From the NCBI GenBank assembly GCA_001644045.1, contig LUUF01000063.1:1-64000 (forward strand): a DNA stretch of 64,000 bases, in the 5' to 3' direction. Origin of the DNA: Methylomonas methanica (GTDB lineage: Bacteria > Pseudomonadota > Gammaproteobacteria > Methylococcales > Methylomonadaceae). Below the pieces are notes generated by a model. The model saw only the letters and a program-made list of their open reading frames with translations, was not told the DNA's origin and made no database searches. The translations under genes were made by a program, and so were the position numbers. This document shows, one piece after another, positions 1-8,866 of the stretch (position 1 is the stretch's first letter; each line of letters opens with the position of its first letter).

Positions 1-231
1 TTTTTACACAGCCTGGACCAACACCCGCACAGTTTCAATCTGGACGACCATCATCATTTCGAGACCGGCCGGCCGTTAAGAGTATGCGGCAACACCGCCG
101 ACATGCTGGCGGGCAGCCGCTATGGTGATCACTTCCAGGTATTGGGCGATAAATCCCGGCATTTTGGTTTATTCGATTGTTCGCCCGGCCCCGGCAGCGA
201 ATCGGCCAAGGCTGATAGTGCGTGTTGTTAA
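1..231 (+). CDS. C-terminal fragment of SAM-dependent methyltransferase (ArsM-like)
   Basis: An open frame enters from the left window edge and stops with TAA at 229-231, giving the last 76 residues of a longer protein. It contains a run reading roughly FETGRPLRVCGNTADML, then HFQVLGDKSRHFGLFDC, and ends in a Cys-Cys pair. This pattern recalls the C-terminal region of arsenite S-adenosylmethionine methyltransferases and related class I methyltransferases, but the catalytic domain lies outside the window. The stop overlaps the region just before the ECF sigma gene, so the two may be cotranscribed. The family call is from memory of the motif and is tentative. Confidence 0.45.
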   Translation, partial: FLHSLDQHPHSFNLDDHHHFETGRPLRVCGNTADMLAGSRYGDHFQVLGDKSRHFGLFDCSPGPGSESAKADSACC

Positions 232-239
232 GCACCGAG

Positions 240-845
240 ATGAACACATCCCATCAACTGAGTGAAGCATTATTGGCCGAACATCGGCCGGTGCTGTTTC
301 GCTATGCCTTGCTGCAACTAAAAGATACTGAATTGGCCGACGACGCCGTGCAAGAAACCTTGCTGGCCGCTTGGCAAGCGTCCGCCAATTTTGAAGGTAA
401 GGCTGGTTTACGCACCTGGCTCATCGGCATTTTGAAACACAAGATCGCCGACCACTGGCGGCGTAGTAGCCGTGAAGTCACTACAGCTGATTTCGATCAA
501 ATGAATAACGACGCAGATGAAGTCGACGAAGACGATTTTTTCATGAGTAATGGGCATTGGATTGGTGGCCCGACCACCTGGAACGACCCCGAGGCGGCCC
601 TCAAGCAACAGGAGTTCTGGGCCATCTATTAAACTTGTCAAAACAATCTACCGCCCAAAATGGCCAAGGTATTCATGCTACGCGAACTAGTCGGTTTGGA
701 AGCCGAGGAAGTCTGCCGGGAAACCGGTTTAAGCGACGCCAATTATTGGGTCACTATGCATCGTGCCAGATTAAGGCTACGTGAATTCCTGGAAACCCGT
801 TGGTTCAATCAAACGAAAACAAAAAAGGAGAATAATCATGCGTAG
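240..845 (+). pseudogene. ECF sigma factor interrupted by an in-frame TAA
   Basis: The frame encodes sigma-70 region 2 (VLFRYALLQLKDTELADDAV, then the WLIGILKHKIADHWRR stretch) and, further on in the same frame, region 4 (KMAKVFMLRELVGLEAEEV, then a MHRARLRLRE recognition helix). The two halves are separated only by a TAA codon at 630-632; there is no frameshift, and codons after the stop still read as sigma-factor linker. The ATG at 240 is preferred over a GTG at 222. The product would be a roughly 200-residue RpoE-type factor if read through, but as written it ends after 130 residues and lacks region 4. It is probably a nonsense-mutated gene or a sequencing error. The zinc-finger partner follows directly. 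Confidence 0.75.
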
Positions 846-1038
846 TTGTCGCGATATTACCGCCCTGGTATCACAGGGTATGGACAAGCAGCTCAGTTTA
901 GGCGAACGCCTGGCGATTGGAGTGCATGTGATGATGTGTTCCCGCTGCAGAAACTTTCAAAACCAGTCCCAGTTCATCCGGAAAGCCGCGCTTGGTTATA
1001 CGGAGCACTTGCCAAAGCGGTTGGATAAAAAAGCATAG
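838..1038 (+). CDS. Small zinc-finger (zf-HC2-like) putative anti-sigma protein
   Basis: This 66-residue protein starts at an ATG 8 bp before the end of the sigma-factor frame, behind a good AAGGAG ribosome site at about 827-832. It has an early Cys (MRSCRD) and an HV-x2-C-x2-C cluster (HVMMCSRC), the arrangement of zf-HC2 anti-sigma zinc-binding domains. Such small proteins commonly sit downstream of ECF sigma genes and bind the factor in the cytoplasm, and the overlap with the sigma frame fits that role. There is no membrane segment, so it would be soluble. If the sigma factor is really broken, this gene is an orphan. Confidence 0.7.
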   Translation: MRSCRDITALVSQGMDKQLSLGERLAIGVHVMMCSRCRNFQNQSQFIRKAALGYTEHLPKRLDKKA

Positions 1039-1047
1039 GGCCTTGTT

Positions 1048-1173
1048 ATGGCTATCAACGAAGTCATTTTGGAGTCTACGTTGACCTGCCCCCTTTGCTA
1101 GAACAGCAAAACCGAGATCATGCCAACTGATGCCAGCCATCTTATTCAGTTGTGTGCCAAGCCTTCTGGGTAA
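1048..1173 (+). pseudogene. Remnant of a GDCCxxC-motif small metal-binding protein
   Basis: The frame from the ATG at 1048 reads MAINEVILESTLTCPLC, then TAG at 1099-1101, then NSKTEIMPTDA before diverging and stopping at 1173. The pattern ESTLTCPxCG-x-TEIMPTDAC is the N-terminal half of the small proteins often annotated as GDCCxxC-domain proteins near metal-resistance genes. Here the second half, with the GDCCxxC signature, is missing and the first half carries a stop. The rest of the gap to 1244 holds no gene I can recognise. Family recognition is from memory of the motif. Confidence 0.5.
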
Positions 1174-1244
1174 TAAGCTACGTAGTCCTGCATTCATAAT
1201 CGCACCAAGACTATTAGATTTCGCCTTCAATTTTTTTAGAGACA

Positions 1245-2114
1245 TCAACGCAGCAGCAACAGCGGCTTATGGCTGTGCGTCAGCATCTTTACGGTAAGGC
1301 TACCCTGCAACCAATCATGCATCCGAGTATGGCTAAAAGCGCCCATGACGGTCATGTCTATAGCGTGCTGTTCCTGATAGTCGCACAGCACTTGTTCGGG
1401 TTTACCCGGTAATGTTTTGGCGATGACTTCAATATTCCCGACATTGACCAGTTTGTCCGCTGCTGCTTTAAGTCGTTTTTCCATTGCAGCTTCGTCTTTG
1501 CCGACACAGAGCAGATGACACGTTAAGCCTTTGTAAAGTGGGCTATTGGCGACCATATTCACCGCCTTTTCTGCTGCCTGACTATCATCATATGCAATCA
1601 TGATTCGCTCAGGCGCCTTGAATTCGGCGTTGACTACCAAAATCGGCTTGTGCAACGAACGGATAATCGATTCCAGCTTCCTGCCGATTTTATCAGGTTG
1701 ACTCTCATGGACTTTGCCACGCACACCAATCACCAAAATACGTAGAGCATTTTCCAGTTCGATCAACGATTCGACCAAACTGCCATGGCGTTGATTGATG
1801 ATGGGGTCGAGGATACCGGCTTGCATGACCCGTTCCTTGGCCGCCTGTAATATCTGCTTACCTTGTTGCATTCGGAGTTTGCTTCGCTGTTGGTCAAGTT
1901 CGATGATGTCTTCCAACAGATGATCGCGAGTATCAACGCCGATGTTACCGGTCAGATCAGTGCTGGCTGCGGTTTCCGGGTGATGGTCGATAGTATGCAG
2001 TAATTTCAACGGCGCTTCGACGCGGCTGGCGATCCAGGCGGCATAGTCACAGACCGCATGGGTTAAGGATGAGCCGTCGATGCCGGCCAGCACCAGATTA
2101 TTCAATGTGTTCAT
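1245..2114 (-). CDS. Universal stress protein, two tandem Usp domains
   Basis: This 289-residue protein has two Usp folds, roughly residues 5-150 and 160-289. The first begins VLAGIDGSSLTHAVCDYAAW and the second RIMIAYDDSQAAEKAVNMVA, matching the strand-loop-helix start of this family. Length and duplication are like UspE. These cytoplasmic proteins bind nucleotide and aid survival under stress. In the second domain the glycine-rich ATP-binding motif is not well preserved, with VMGAFSHTRMHDWLQGS in its place. The start codon overlaps the stop of the SulP gene by one base (TAATG), so the two are translationally coupled; a Usp attached to a SulP carrier is a common arrangement. Confidence 0.88.
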   Translation of the reverse strand: MNTLNNLVLAGIDGSSLTHAVCDYAAWIASRVEAPLKLLHTIDHHPETAASTDLTGNIGVDTRDHLLEDIIELDQQRSKLRMQQGKQILQAAKERVMQAGILDPIINQRHGSLVESLIELENALRILVIGVRGKVHESQPDKIGRKLESIIRSLHKPILVVNAEFKAPERIMIAYDDSQAAEKAVNMVANSPLYKGLTCHLLCVGKDEAAMEKRLKAAADKLVNVGNIEVIAKTLPGKPEQVLCDYQEQHAIDMTVMGAFSHTRMHDWLQGSLTVKMLTHSHKPLLLLR

Positions 2115-3607
2115 TAGTGTCCCCCCATGATTTTTTCGATTTCTTCGGGCTTATCGTGAACGCCGAAGCGATCGACTATCGTACTTGTTGCCGCGTTCAT
2201 GCCGATAACCTCGACCTCGGCGCCTTCGCGGCGAAATTTGATTACGACTTTATCCAGTGCGCCGACTGAAGTCAGGTCCCAAAAGTGCGCGCGATTGAGA
2301 TCGATGACTACTTTGTCCACCGCTTCCTTGAAATCGAAGCTGGCGACGAATTTGTCGGCCGAGTTGAAAAACACCTGTCCGACGACCTTATACGTGCGAG
2401 TGCTGTGGTCTTCGTCCAGTTTCGATTCCACATACATGAAGTGGCTGATTTTGTTGGCAAAGAATAACGATGCCAACAATACACCGACGAAAACACCCAA
2501 TGCCAAATTATGCGTCCAAACCACGACCACTACGGTTGAGATCATGACGATATTGGTCGATAGCGGATGCTGCTTTAAATTGACTAGCGAACGCCAGCTA
2601 AAGGTGCCAATCGAGACCATGATCATCACCGCTACCAGCGCGGCCATCGGAATTTTGGAAATCCATTCATCCAGAAACACCACCATGATTAACAGGAACG
2701 TGCCTGCCACCAAGGTGGACAAGCGCCCACGGCCACCGGATTTGACGTTGATCACCGACTGACCAATCATGGCGCAACCGGCCATGCCACCCAGTAAACC
2801 CGCTCCGATATTGGCCAGACCCTGGCCCTTGCATTCGCGGTTCTTGTCACTGCAGGTATCGGTCAACTCATCGACGATGGTGGCGGTCATCAAGGATTCC
2901 AGCATGCCCACCACCGCCAACGGTAGCGAGTAGGGCAGAATGATTGTCAGCGTTTCTAAGGTCAACGGCACATCGGGCCATAAAAACACCGGGAGGGTAT
3001 CGGGCAGTTGTCCCATATCGCCGACGGTACGAATGTCGATTTGCCAATACATGGCCACCAAGGTCATGCTGACGATGCAAACCAGTGGCGAAGGTACGGA
3101 TTTACCGATGACCGGCAAGTAGGGAAATAAATAGATAATCGCCAAGCCACCGGCGGTCATGGCGTAGACATGCCAAGTCACGCCAGTCAATTCCGGCAAC
3201 TGCGCCATGAAAATCAAAATCGCCAGGGCATTAACAAAGCCTGTGACTACCGAGCGCGACACAAAACTCATTAAACTGCCGAGCTTCAGATAGCCAGCGA
3301 TGATTTGAAAAACGCCGGTCAACAAAGTGGCTGCCAACAGATACTGCAAGCCGTGATCTTTGACCAATGTCACCATCAGCAAAGCCATTGCCCCGGTCGC
3401 CGCCGAGATCATGCCGGGCCGGCCGCCAACAAAAGCAGTGATCACCGCGATACAAAATGAGGCATACAAGCCTACTTTGGGATCGACCCCGGCGATGATG
3501 GAAAAGGCGATGGCCTCCGGGATCAGCGCCAGCGCCACCACGGTACCGGCCAATACGTCACCACGGACGTTGCCTAGCCAGTCTTGTTTCTTTGATAAAA
3601 AAAGCAT
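2114..3607 (-). CDS. SulP-family anion transporter with C-terminal STAS domain
   Basis: This 497-residue inner-membrane carrier has about eleven hydrophobic segments over residues 15-400 (starting [20 protein letters not shown], the SulP signature) and a cytoplasmic STAS domain at the C terminus ([24 protein letters not shown]). SulP proteins move sulfate, bicarbonate or dicarboxylates; the substrate cannot be told from sequence. This short form resembles the BicA/SulP group that proteobacteria often pair with a stress protein. It is coupled to the downstream Usp gene and lies 125 bp after a marR gene on the same strand, which may control it. Confidence 0.9.
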   Translation of the reverse strand: MLFLSKKQDWLGNVRGDVLAGTVVALALIPEAIAFSIIAGVDPKVGLYASFCIAVITAFVGGRPGMISAATGAMALLMVTLVKDHGLQYLLAATLLTGVFQIIAGYLKLGSLMSFVSRSVVTGFVNALAILIFMAQLPELTGVTWHVYAMTAGGLAIIYLFPYLPVIGKSVPSPLVCIVSMTLVAMYWQIDIRTVGDMGQLPDTLPVFLWPDVPLTLETLTIILPYSLPLAVVGMLESLMTATIVDELTDTCSDKNRECKGQGLANIGAGLLGGMAGCAMIGQSVINVKSGGRGRLSTLVAGTFLLIMVVFLDEWISKIPMAALVAVMIMVSIGTFSWRSLVNLKQHPLSTNIVMISTVVVVVWTHNLALGVFVGVLLASLFFANKISHFMYVESKLDEDHSTRTYKVVGQVFFNSADKFVASFDFKEAVDKVVIDLNRAHFWDLTSVGALDKVVIKFRREGAEVEVIGMNAATSTIVDRFGVHDKPEEIEKIMGGH

Positions 3608-3732
3608 GAAAATCCTGAAAATTTTTAAATCTATGGACGATTTTGACTATCGATGCGATGGGGTTTTAAACTAACCTAAACCAGCGACATCCCGGCTAAA
3701 AGATCGAAAAAAGAGTGTTTACAATGAATCGG

Positions 3733-4191
3733 CTATGGTGGCACCATCGAACCCAGTAACTCTTCGGAAGATGACTTGGCGTTGATGTCGGTTTTGATGC
3801 GTTCGAGCAGCGCATTGAGCGTATGTTGCTCTTCGACAGCCAGTGCTTTCAGTACCTGAGCTTCAACCGCATCAGCAATTTCCCAGAGTTGCTGCATCAC
3901 AGCATGTGCTTTAGGCAACAGTTCCAAACGATACGCGCGGCGGTCTTCGCTGTCTTTATTGCGTCGAACCAGCCCCGCTTCTTCAAGCAAGTCAATTTGT
4001 TTGACCAAGGTAATCGGTTTGATTTCCAAAATCTCGGCGAGGTCGATTTGCCGACAATTTTGGTTTTCAGATAGATGTACCAAAGCACGCCACTGGGCGT
4101 GAGTGAAACCGGTAGGTTCGGCCGCCTTATTGAAGCGCTGGCGGATGATATGGCTGATTTCGTAGCTAAGAAAGCCGAATTTGGAATGCAT
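3733..4191 (-). CDS. MarR-family transcriptional regulator
   Basis: This 152-residue protein has the MarR winged-helix core: HAQWRALVHLSENQNCRQIDLAEILEIKPITLVKQIDLLEEAGLVRR, followed by the wing residues KDSEDRRAYRLELLPKA. The DRR motif in the wing is the typical MarR DNA-contact signature. It would act as a cytoplasmic dimer, probably as a repressor. An AT-rich palindrome and a half copy lie right upstream (4198-4237) and are likely autoregulatory sites. The downstream SulP-Usp pair on the same strand is the obvious candidate target. Confidence 0.9.
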   Translation of the reverse strand: MHSKFGFLSYEISHIIRQRFNKAAEPTGFTHAQWRALVHLSENQNCRQIDLAEILEIKPITLVKQIDLLEEAGLVRRNKDSEDRRAYRLELLPKAHAVMQQLWEIADAVEAQVLKALAVEEQHTLNALLERIKTDINAKSSSEELLGSMVPP

Positions 4192-4197
4192 AGTAGA

Positions 4198-4237
4198 TAT
4201 ATTTAAATATAATAAGCAAGGGTCATTATATTTAAAT
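4198..4237. promoter_or_regulatory. Probable MarR operator pair
   Basis: A perfect 14-bp palindrome TATATTTAAATATA (4198-4211) is followed by an 11-bp direct copy of its first part, TATATTTAAAT (4227-4237). The first copy lies 7 bp upstream of the marR start codon. Paired AT-rich palindromes in this position are typical autoregulatory sites of MarR proteins. The rest of the gap up to 4474 shows no gene I can support. Confidence 0.5.
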
Positions 4238-4474
4238 CGCTACTATCCAACAATGCTGCTGTTGCAACTTGTGACAAAGGCTTTGGCAACTACTAATTAC
4301 CGTTGATTTTTCTGTTCATGCTGCGCTCATTGCTGTTGACTGGCAGCGACGGCTGGGGTGTCGATACTTGGGTGAAACAACACGCATCTTAAAACTCACA
4401 GATTAACGAGCAAAAATAGTTTAGTGCGGACTCGGCTCACGATGCCGCAAACAAGGAGGCGGCATCGATTCAGG

Positions 4475-5194
4475 CTAGAGGAATGACTTTCCCTCACCGG
4501 GTTCTTCGTAAGTTTTGCCGTCGCGAATATGGTAGATCCGTTTAAAGGTTGGAATAATCTTTTCATCGTGGGTAACCACGATAATCGCAGTTTGGTATTG
4601 CTGGGCCATTTGATTTAGAATACGGATGACTGCCAAGGCACGATTACTGTCTAGCGGTGCGGTGGGTTCATCGGCGAGAATGACGGGCGGTTGATTGATC
4701 AGTGCCCGCGCAATGGAGACACGCTGCTGTTCACCACCGGATAACTGCGACGGCATGGCGTTAGCCCGATGTCCGATGTCAAGTTCGTGCAACAACGCCA
4801 GTGCCCGCTTGCGAGCTTCAGCGTTAGGCCGTCCCGCCAGCATGGGGAGTAAGGCAACATTATCGGTAATATCCAGAAAAGGAATCAGGTAGGGGGCCTG
4901 GAAGACAAAACCAATCTTGTCTCGCCGCAAGGCCCGTAAATCAGGAATTTTCCAACCATCGTCATAAATAACATCGTGACCCAAGGTCATTTTACCGGCT
5001 GTTGGTTCGATAACTGCGCCCAAGCACTTGAGTAAGGTGCTCTTGCCGGAGCCGGATGGACCCACTAATCCGACAACTTCACCAGGCCCGACTTGCATAT
5101 CGACACCTTTCAGCGCATCAACCGCCGTGTCGCCTTCACCATAACGCTTACGTAAATTTTGAATTTTGATACCGATTGAATTGGATTCAGCCAC
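4475..5194 (-). CDS. ABC transporter ATP-binding subunit (MacB/LolD/DevA type)
   Basis: This 239-residue cytoplasmic ATPase has Walker A GPSGSGKST, Q-loop VFQAPYLIPFL, the signature LSGGEQQRV, Walker B VILADEP and the H-loop VVTHD. The D-loop reads TAPLD where this group usually has TGNLD or TAALD. It would energise the FtsX-like permease encoded just upstream, with which it overlaps by 8 bp. Together with the HlyD-type adaptor this makes a DevBCA-like exporter. It is the last gene of the tetR-led operon. Confidence 0.9.
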   Translation of the reverse strand: MAESNSIGIKIQNLRKRYGEGDTAVDALKGVDMQVGPGEVVGLVGPSGSGKSTLLKCLGAVIEPTAGKMTLGHDVIYDDGWKIPDLRALRRDKIGFVFQAPYLIPFLDITDNVALLPMLAGRPNAEARKRALALLHELDIGHRANAMPSQLSGGEQQRVSIARALINQPPVILADEPTAPLDSNRALAVIRILNQMAQQYQTAIIVVTHDEKIIPTFKRIYHIRDGKTYEEPGEGKSFL

Positions 5195-6389
5195 TGATCG
5201 CCTCCGCCGGATCGATCTTGAGCGCGGCGCGAATCGCTAACAAACTAGCTAATGCGCAAATCAGTACTACGGCGATAAATCCGCGTAAAGCGTCTGCCGG
5301 TTCCAGTAACACATATTTAGGAAAGATGGGCGCCCAAAAGGTCGCGGTGATTTTTCCTACCACGAAACCGATGACACCAAGCCCGATGGACTGCTGCATA
5401 ATCATCCCGGCTATTGTGCGGTTTGGGGTGCCGATTAATTTAAGCACCGCGATTTCTCGGGTTTTACCCATGGTCAGGGTATAAATAATAAACGCCACGA
5501 TGGTGGCGCTAACGATGGCAAGAATGACTAAAAACAAGGCAATTTGCTTCGCGGATTTGTCGATCAATTTATTAAACATGATCGCTTCCATCTGCGGACG
5601 GGTGTAAACCTGTAACCGCTTCCAGCGCCGTATGCTCTCGGCTACTTCTTCAGGAAAGACATCAGGCTTGGTTTGCAGTAAAACGGCATTGACATAGGTG
5701 TTGGTGCTTTGCGACGCGTTGAGTGCATCAACTAGATCGGGAGTCTGAGGTCGGTTGAACGCGGGGTTGTCAGCGTTGCGGCGCCGCTGTTGAATCAGCG
5801 CATCGTTGTCTTTTAAAAATTGCGCCTGTTGCGCATCTTTAAGCGGAATGAATACCATCGGATCACCATTATAGGACACCATACGCCGAGTCAAGCCAAC
5901 CACGGTATAGAGATTCCGGCGAATCTGAATGTGTTCCCCCAGCTGAAATCCCGTGTTGATATCGGCTACGGCTTCATAGTGGCTGCGGGTTATGTGCCGC
6001 CCCGCAATCAAGTAGAGGGGATGCCCCGGCGTACCAGGTTCACCAGGCATAACCCCAACCACCATGGCGCTGACATCATGCCCGCCATGATTCACCTGCA
6101 TATTCAGATAGGTGACATTGGCCGCACGCAACACCCCTGGCATATCCAGCAAGCTACGGTAGATGTCATCATATAGACTGGATGATTCGGCATAAGGCCC
6201 CTGTGTGCCTTGCTGCACCACCCATAAATCCGCCCCGGTGTTGTCCAGCATGACCTTGGCATCGTCTACCATGCCGCGATAGATACCCGCCATACTCAGC
6301 GTGACACCAATCAATAAACCTAGTCCGAAGCCTGTGAGAACGAATTTACCCCAGCTATGAATGATATCCCTGCCTGCAAGACTAATCAT
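5187..6389 (-). CDS. ABC transporter permease, FtsX/DevC type
   Basis: This 400-residue inner-membrane protein has one N-terminal transmembrane helix (about residues 15-38), a large periplasmic MacB-like domain, and three C-terminal helices (about 285-305, 335-355 and 370-390) typical of FtsX-fold permeases. The layout and length match DevC, the permease of DevBCA exporters. It overlaps the adaptor gene by 4 bp and the ATPase gene by 8 bp, so the stoichiometry is probably set by coupled translation. The substrate is unknown; the family exports glycolipids, peptides or drugs through TolC. Confidence 0.85.
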   Translation of the reverse strand: MISLAGRDIIHSWGKFVLTGFGLGLLIGVTLSMAGIYRGMVDDAKVMLDNTGADLWVVQQGTQGPYAESSSLYDDIYRSLLDMPGVLRAANVTYLNMQVNHGGHDVSAMVVGVMPGEPGTPGHPLYLIAGRHITRSHYEAVADINTGFQLGEHIQIRRNLYTVVGLTRRMVSYNGDPMVFIPLKDAQQAQFLKDNDALIQQRRRNADNPAFNRPQTPDLVDALNASQSTNTYVNAVLLQTKPDVFPEEVAESIRRWKRLQVYTRPQMEAIMFNKLIDKSAKQIALFLVILAIVSATIVAFIIYTLTMGKTREIAVLKLIGTPNRTIAGMIMQQSIGLGVIGFVVGKITATFWAPIFPKYVLLEPADALRGFIAVVLICALASLLAIRAALKIDPAEAISG

Positions 6390-7564
6390 GGCGATACACC
6401 TGCCAACTGTTCGACAATGGCGATCCTGCTACGGGTGTTTAAGGCACGTTCGCTGTAAACGACGACCTGATCGCCTTGATTGAGGCCTGTCAGTATCTCC
6501 ACGCTACCCTCAAGGTCTTCTGCGCCCAGGGTGACGGGGGCAAAACGTAATTCGCCATCGTCGACCCGCCAAACGCCAAGCCGGTTATCGATTCGCTGCA
6601 CACTGGCTTTATTGATGACCGGCACGGCGGAATGCATCGGCAAGGCTACGGTTACTTCGGCCAGTTCACCAACCAGAGGTAATGGATCAGGGATATCATC
6701 GAATACCACTTTAGCCAAAGTCTCCTCTGTCACAGCGTCCGCCAATGGCTCCAGACGCAACACGCTTCCGGCGAACGTTTGCTCTGCTTGCGAACGCAGC
6801 GCAATGCGAGCCGAAAGTCCGGCGCGTAAACCCGATGCACGTAATTGATCGAATCGTGCATTGATCCAAAGACTGTTCGGATCGATAACAATCAGCACGG
6901 CTTGGCCCGCCACCAAGGTAGTGCCTGGATCGGCATCGCGGGCCACGACCAAACCGTCAGCCGGAGCAATTAACTGCTGGTTGGAGCGCTGTTGTAGGGC
7001 GCCTTTGACATCGGCCTCTACCCGAGCCAAATCCCGATGCGCAACATCCAGATTGGCGCGGTCAGCAGCAAGCCCGGCCTGGGCAATGCGTTGTTCCTGT
7101 CGCTTGATATCGACAGTTTCCTGACTTATGGCATGGGTTGTCAGCAGCTTTTGATAGCGCTGCAGTTGCGCATTGGCGTGCTGAAGACGGGCAATGCCGT
7201 CTTGTACTTGAGCTTCGGCTGCCTGCACCGCAGATGCAACCCGTTGGCGATTCGCTTTCTGGGCGTTGATACGGTCATCCAGATCCACCGGGTCCATTTC
7301 ACCCAAAACCTGGCCTGCATGAATCAAATCGCCCACCTGCACAGCGATATGCTTAACTCTGCTGGCAACTGTGGGACCGATTTTATAGGTGTATTGGGCT
7401 TCAACTGTGCCAATACCAAACAGTGCCGGCGCTATCGCGCGTTTCTCTACACTAGCCACGGTTACCCGAATAGCGGCAAAGGGACCCGAACGAAAATTGA
7501 CAAAAACAAATACGGCAAGCAGCGCAACCACTACGCTGATTAATGCGAGCGTGCGCGCCTTCAT
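6386..7564 (-). CDS. HlyD-family periplasmic adaptor (membrane fusion protein)
   Basis: This 392-residue protein has an N-terminal signal anchor (about residues 5-27), a split lipoyl domain (KHIAVQVGDLIHAGQVLGEMDPVDL, then LIAPADGLVVARDADPGTTL), a long coiled-coil hairpin between them (about 100-200), and beta-barrel and membrane-proximal domains. It would link the inner-membrane ABC permease to an outer-membrane TolC-type channel. No outer-membrane factor gene is in the operon, so a TolC from elsewhere must serve. It overlaps tetR by 4 bp upstream and the permease by 4 bp downstream. Confidence 0.88.
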   Translation of the reverse strand: MKARTLALISVVVALLAVFVFVNFRSGPFAAIRVTVASVEKRAIAPALFGIGTVEAQYTYKIGPTVASRVKHIAVQVGDLIHAGQVLGEMDPVDLDDRINAQKANRQRVASAVQAAEAQVQDGIARLQHANAQLQRYQKLLTTHAISQETVDIKRQEQRIAQAGLAADRANLDVAHRDLARVEADVKGALQQRSNQQLIAPADGLVVARDADPGTTLVAGQAVLIVIDPNSLWINARFDQLRASGLRAGLSARIALRSQAEQTFAGSVLRLEPLADAVTEETLAKVVFDDIPDPLPLVGELAEVTVALPMHSAVPVINKASVQRIDNRLGVWRVDDGELRFAPVTLGAEDLEGSVEILTGLNQGDQVVVYSERALNTRSRIAIVEQLAGVSP

Positions 7565-8172
7565 ACGACGCGCTCAATACCACGACGATAAATGGCAAAC
7601 ACACCGGCTGCCTGACTGAGCATACTTTGTGGCTTACCGGCCAGCAACGATTGCATCACCAGTCCTTGAATCGTACCGATAAACAAGGTGGCCGCCGCGA
7701 CAGTGTCAACCTCGGGAACCAGTTCGCCCACTGTTTTGCCACTCTCGATCAGAGTAACCAATCGCTCACCGTAGCTTGCCAATAAGGTACGAACCATTTG
7801 CTTGGCCTGCGTATCTTCTGCGCGTTGCAATTCACCAAATAACATACGCGGTACACCGGGGTGAGCGACTACGAATTCGATATGGGTAATAAATACCGAC
7901 TCTAAAGCCAATAGAGGCGACTCAGGCGCCTGTCGGATGGCTTGATCTATCCGAGCCAGCAAGCGTTCTGCCACCCATTCCATAACAGCCTGCCAGACAG
8001 CGTCTTTACTGGGAAAATGACGAAATAATGCCCCCTGTGTCAGGTTCATATGCTTGGCAATTGCCGCAGTAGTGATGTCGCCTGGATTTTGTTTTCCTGC
8101 CAGTTCAATGACCGCTTCCACTGTTATAGCTCGACGTTGATCCGCGGAAAGGTTTTTGGATTTACTGTGCAT
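7561..8172 (-). CDS. TetR-family repressor of the efflux operon
   Basis: This 203-residue protein has an N-terminal TetR helix-turn-helix: RRAITVEAVIELAGKQNPGDITTAAIAKHMNLTQGALFRHFPSKDAVW. The ligand domain follows and is typical of the group that controls HlyD/DevBCA pumps. It is the first gene of a four-gene operon in which every junction overlaps. A perfect 32-bp palindrome lies 10 bp upstream of its start, so it very likely represses itself and the pump until an inducer binds. Confidence 0.92.
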   Translation of the reverse strand: MHSKSKNLSADQRRAITVEAVIELAGKQNPGDITTAAIAKHMNLTQGALFRHFPSKDAVWQAVMEWVAERLLARIDQAIRQAPESPLLALESVFITHIEFVVAHPGVPRMLFGELQRAEDTQAKQMVRTLLASYGERLVTLIESGKTVGELVPEVDTVAAATLFIGTIQGLVMQSLLAGKPQSMLSQAAGVFAIYRRGIERVV

Positions 8173-8182
8173 TGAAAGCTCC

Positions 8183-8214
8183 GCATAAGATAGTAACTAA
8201 TTACTATCTTATGC
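8183..8214. promoter_or_regulatory. TetR operator, perfect 32-bp palindrome
   Basis: Two 14-bp arms (GCATAAGATAGTAA and its exact reverse complement) flank a 4-bp centre CTAA. The site is 10 bp upstream of the tetR start codon, so it overlaps or abuts its promoter. It contains TAGTAA/TTACTA half-sites of the kind bound by TetR-type regulators. Confidence 0.8.
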
Positions 8215-8544
8215 GATTACCATTGCTACGTCAATAAAGCCCTTCGCTTGACTAATGGAAAGTGAAAAGAACGCTATCCGAACCGCAAGCTCGCCTATGT
8301 ATTGAGATTTTTATTCTCGCCGCTTTAATGCAGACCTGTATGCTTAACCACCAAAGCGCCCTTATTCTCCCAAACTCAACTTCTTACAAGCCCTTTGTAA
8401 GGAAATACCCACCCCTTACGACTGATGGATTAGAAAAGGCAAGCTGGTTTGCCTTGCGCGTTTTATCATTGATAGAAAATCGTGGTGACATTCTCATGAA
8501 GCAAAACTTGAACGGCCGACTATGAAAGCTTCCTCTCCGTCTCA
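8215..8544. other. Intergenic junction between efflux operon and intron remnant
   Basis: This 330-bp stretch has no gene I can support. A short open frame runs over 8262-8525 on the plus strand, but it lacks any family pattern. A hairpin (AAGGCAA with TTTGCCTT, about 8437-8453) is followed by a short T run on the plus strand. The left end of the ICE-derived DNA must lie here or inside the intron remnant, because the efflux operon is to the left and ICE-type genes begin at 9.5 kb. Confidence 0.4.
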
Positions 8545-8866
8545 GTGGAAGCGGTTGGTAACCACGTCTTCTGAGAGATAACATCGCCTGAGATTTGGCT
8601 TTCGGAGTTGACCAGGTTTTTCCATCCACACCCGAAGTTTTCTTACCTTTGTTTTCAGTCACCCGCTTGACGGCAATGGCCTTGCCGCTGAACGAGTGGG
8701 TCAGCAACCATTGCAAAGCTTTCACCTTGCCCCAGCGGCCTTCCTGTATTGCCTTCACGATACGCGCTTGCAGCCTTCTGACTTGTTGATGGCATTGGCC
8801 CCAATTGATACTGTGCCAGTCCACTTCAAAGCCGGAGGCTGCACACGCTGATGTAACGACGTTCAT
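8545..8866 (-). pseudogene. N-terminal fragment of group II intron reverse transcriptase/maturase
   Basis: From the ATG at 8866 the frame reads WHSINWGQCHQQVRRLQARI, EGRWGKVKALQWLLTHSFSGK and NKGKKTSGVDGKTWSTPKAK, up to RRRGYQPLPLRR. This is the typical N-terminal (RT-0) part of group II intron-encoded proteins. After PLPLRR at about 8545 the similarity ends: the expected next residues (VYIPK and the RT catalytic blocks) are absent and the frame runs into unrelated sequence. About 110 of roughly 420-600 residues remain, so no reverse transcriptase activity is possible. Confidence 0.85.

Noticed and set aside
898-1248. 116-codon reverse open frame
   Set aside because: It overlaps the zinc-finger gene antisense and the remnant GDCCxxC gene, has mixed composition and no family pattern.
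8262-8525. 87-codon plus-strand open frame next to the tetR operator
   Set aside because: No ribosome site or recognisable motif; its sequence crosses the junction with the intron remnant.
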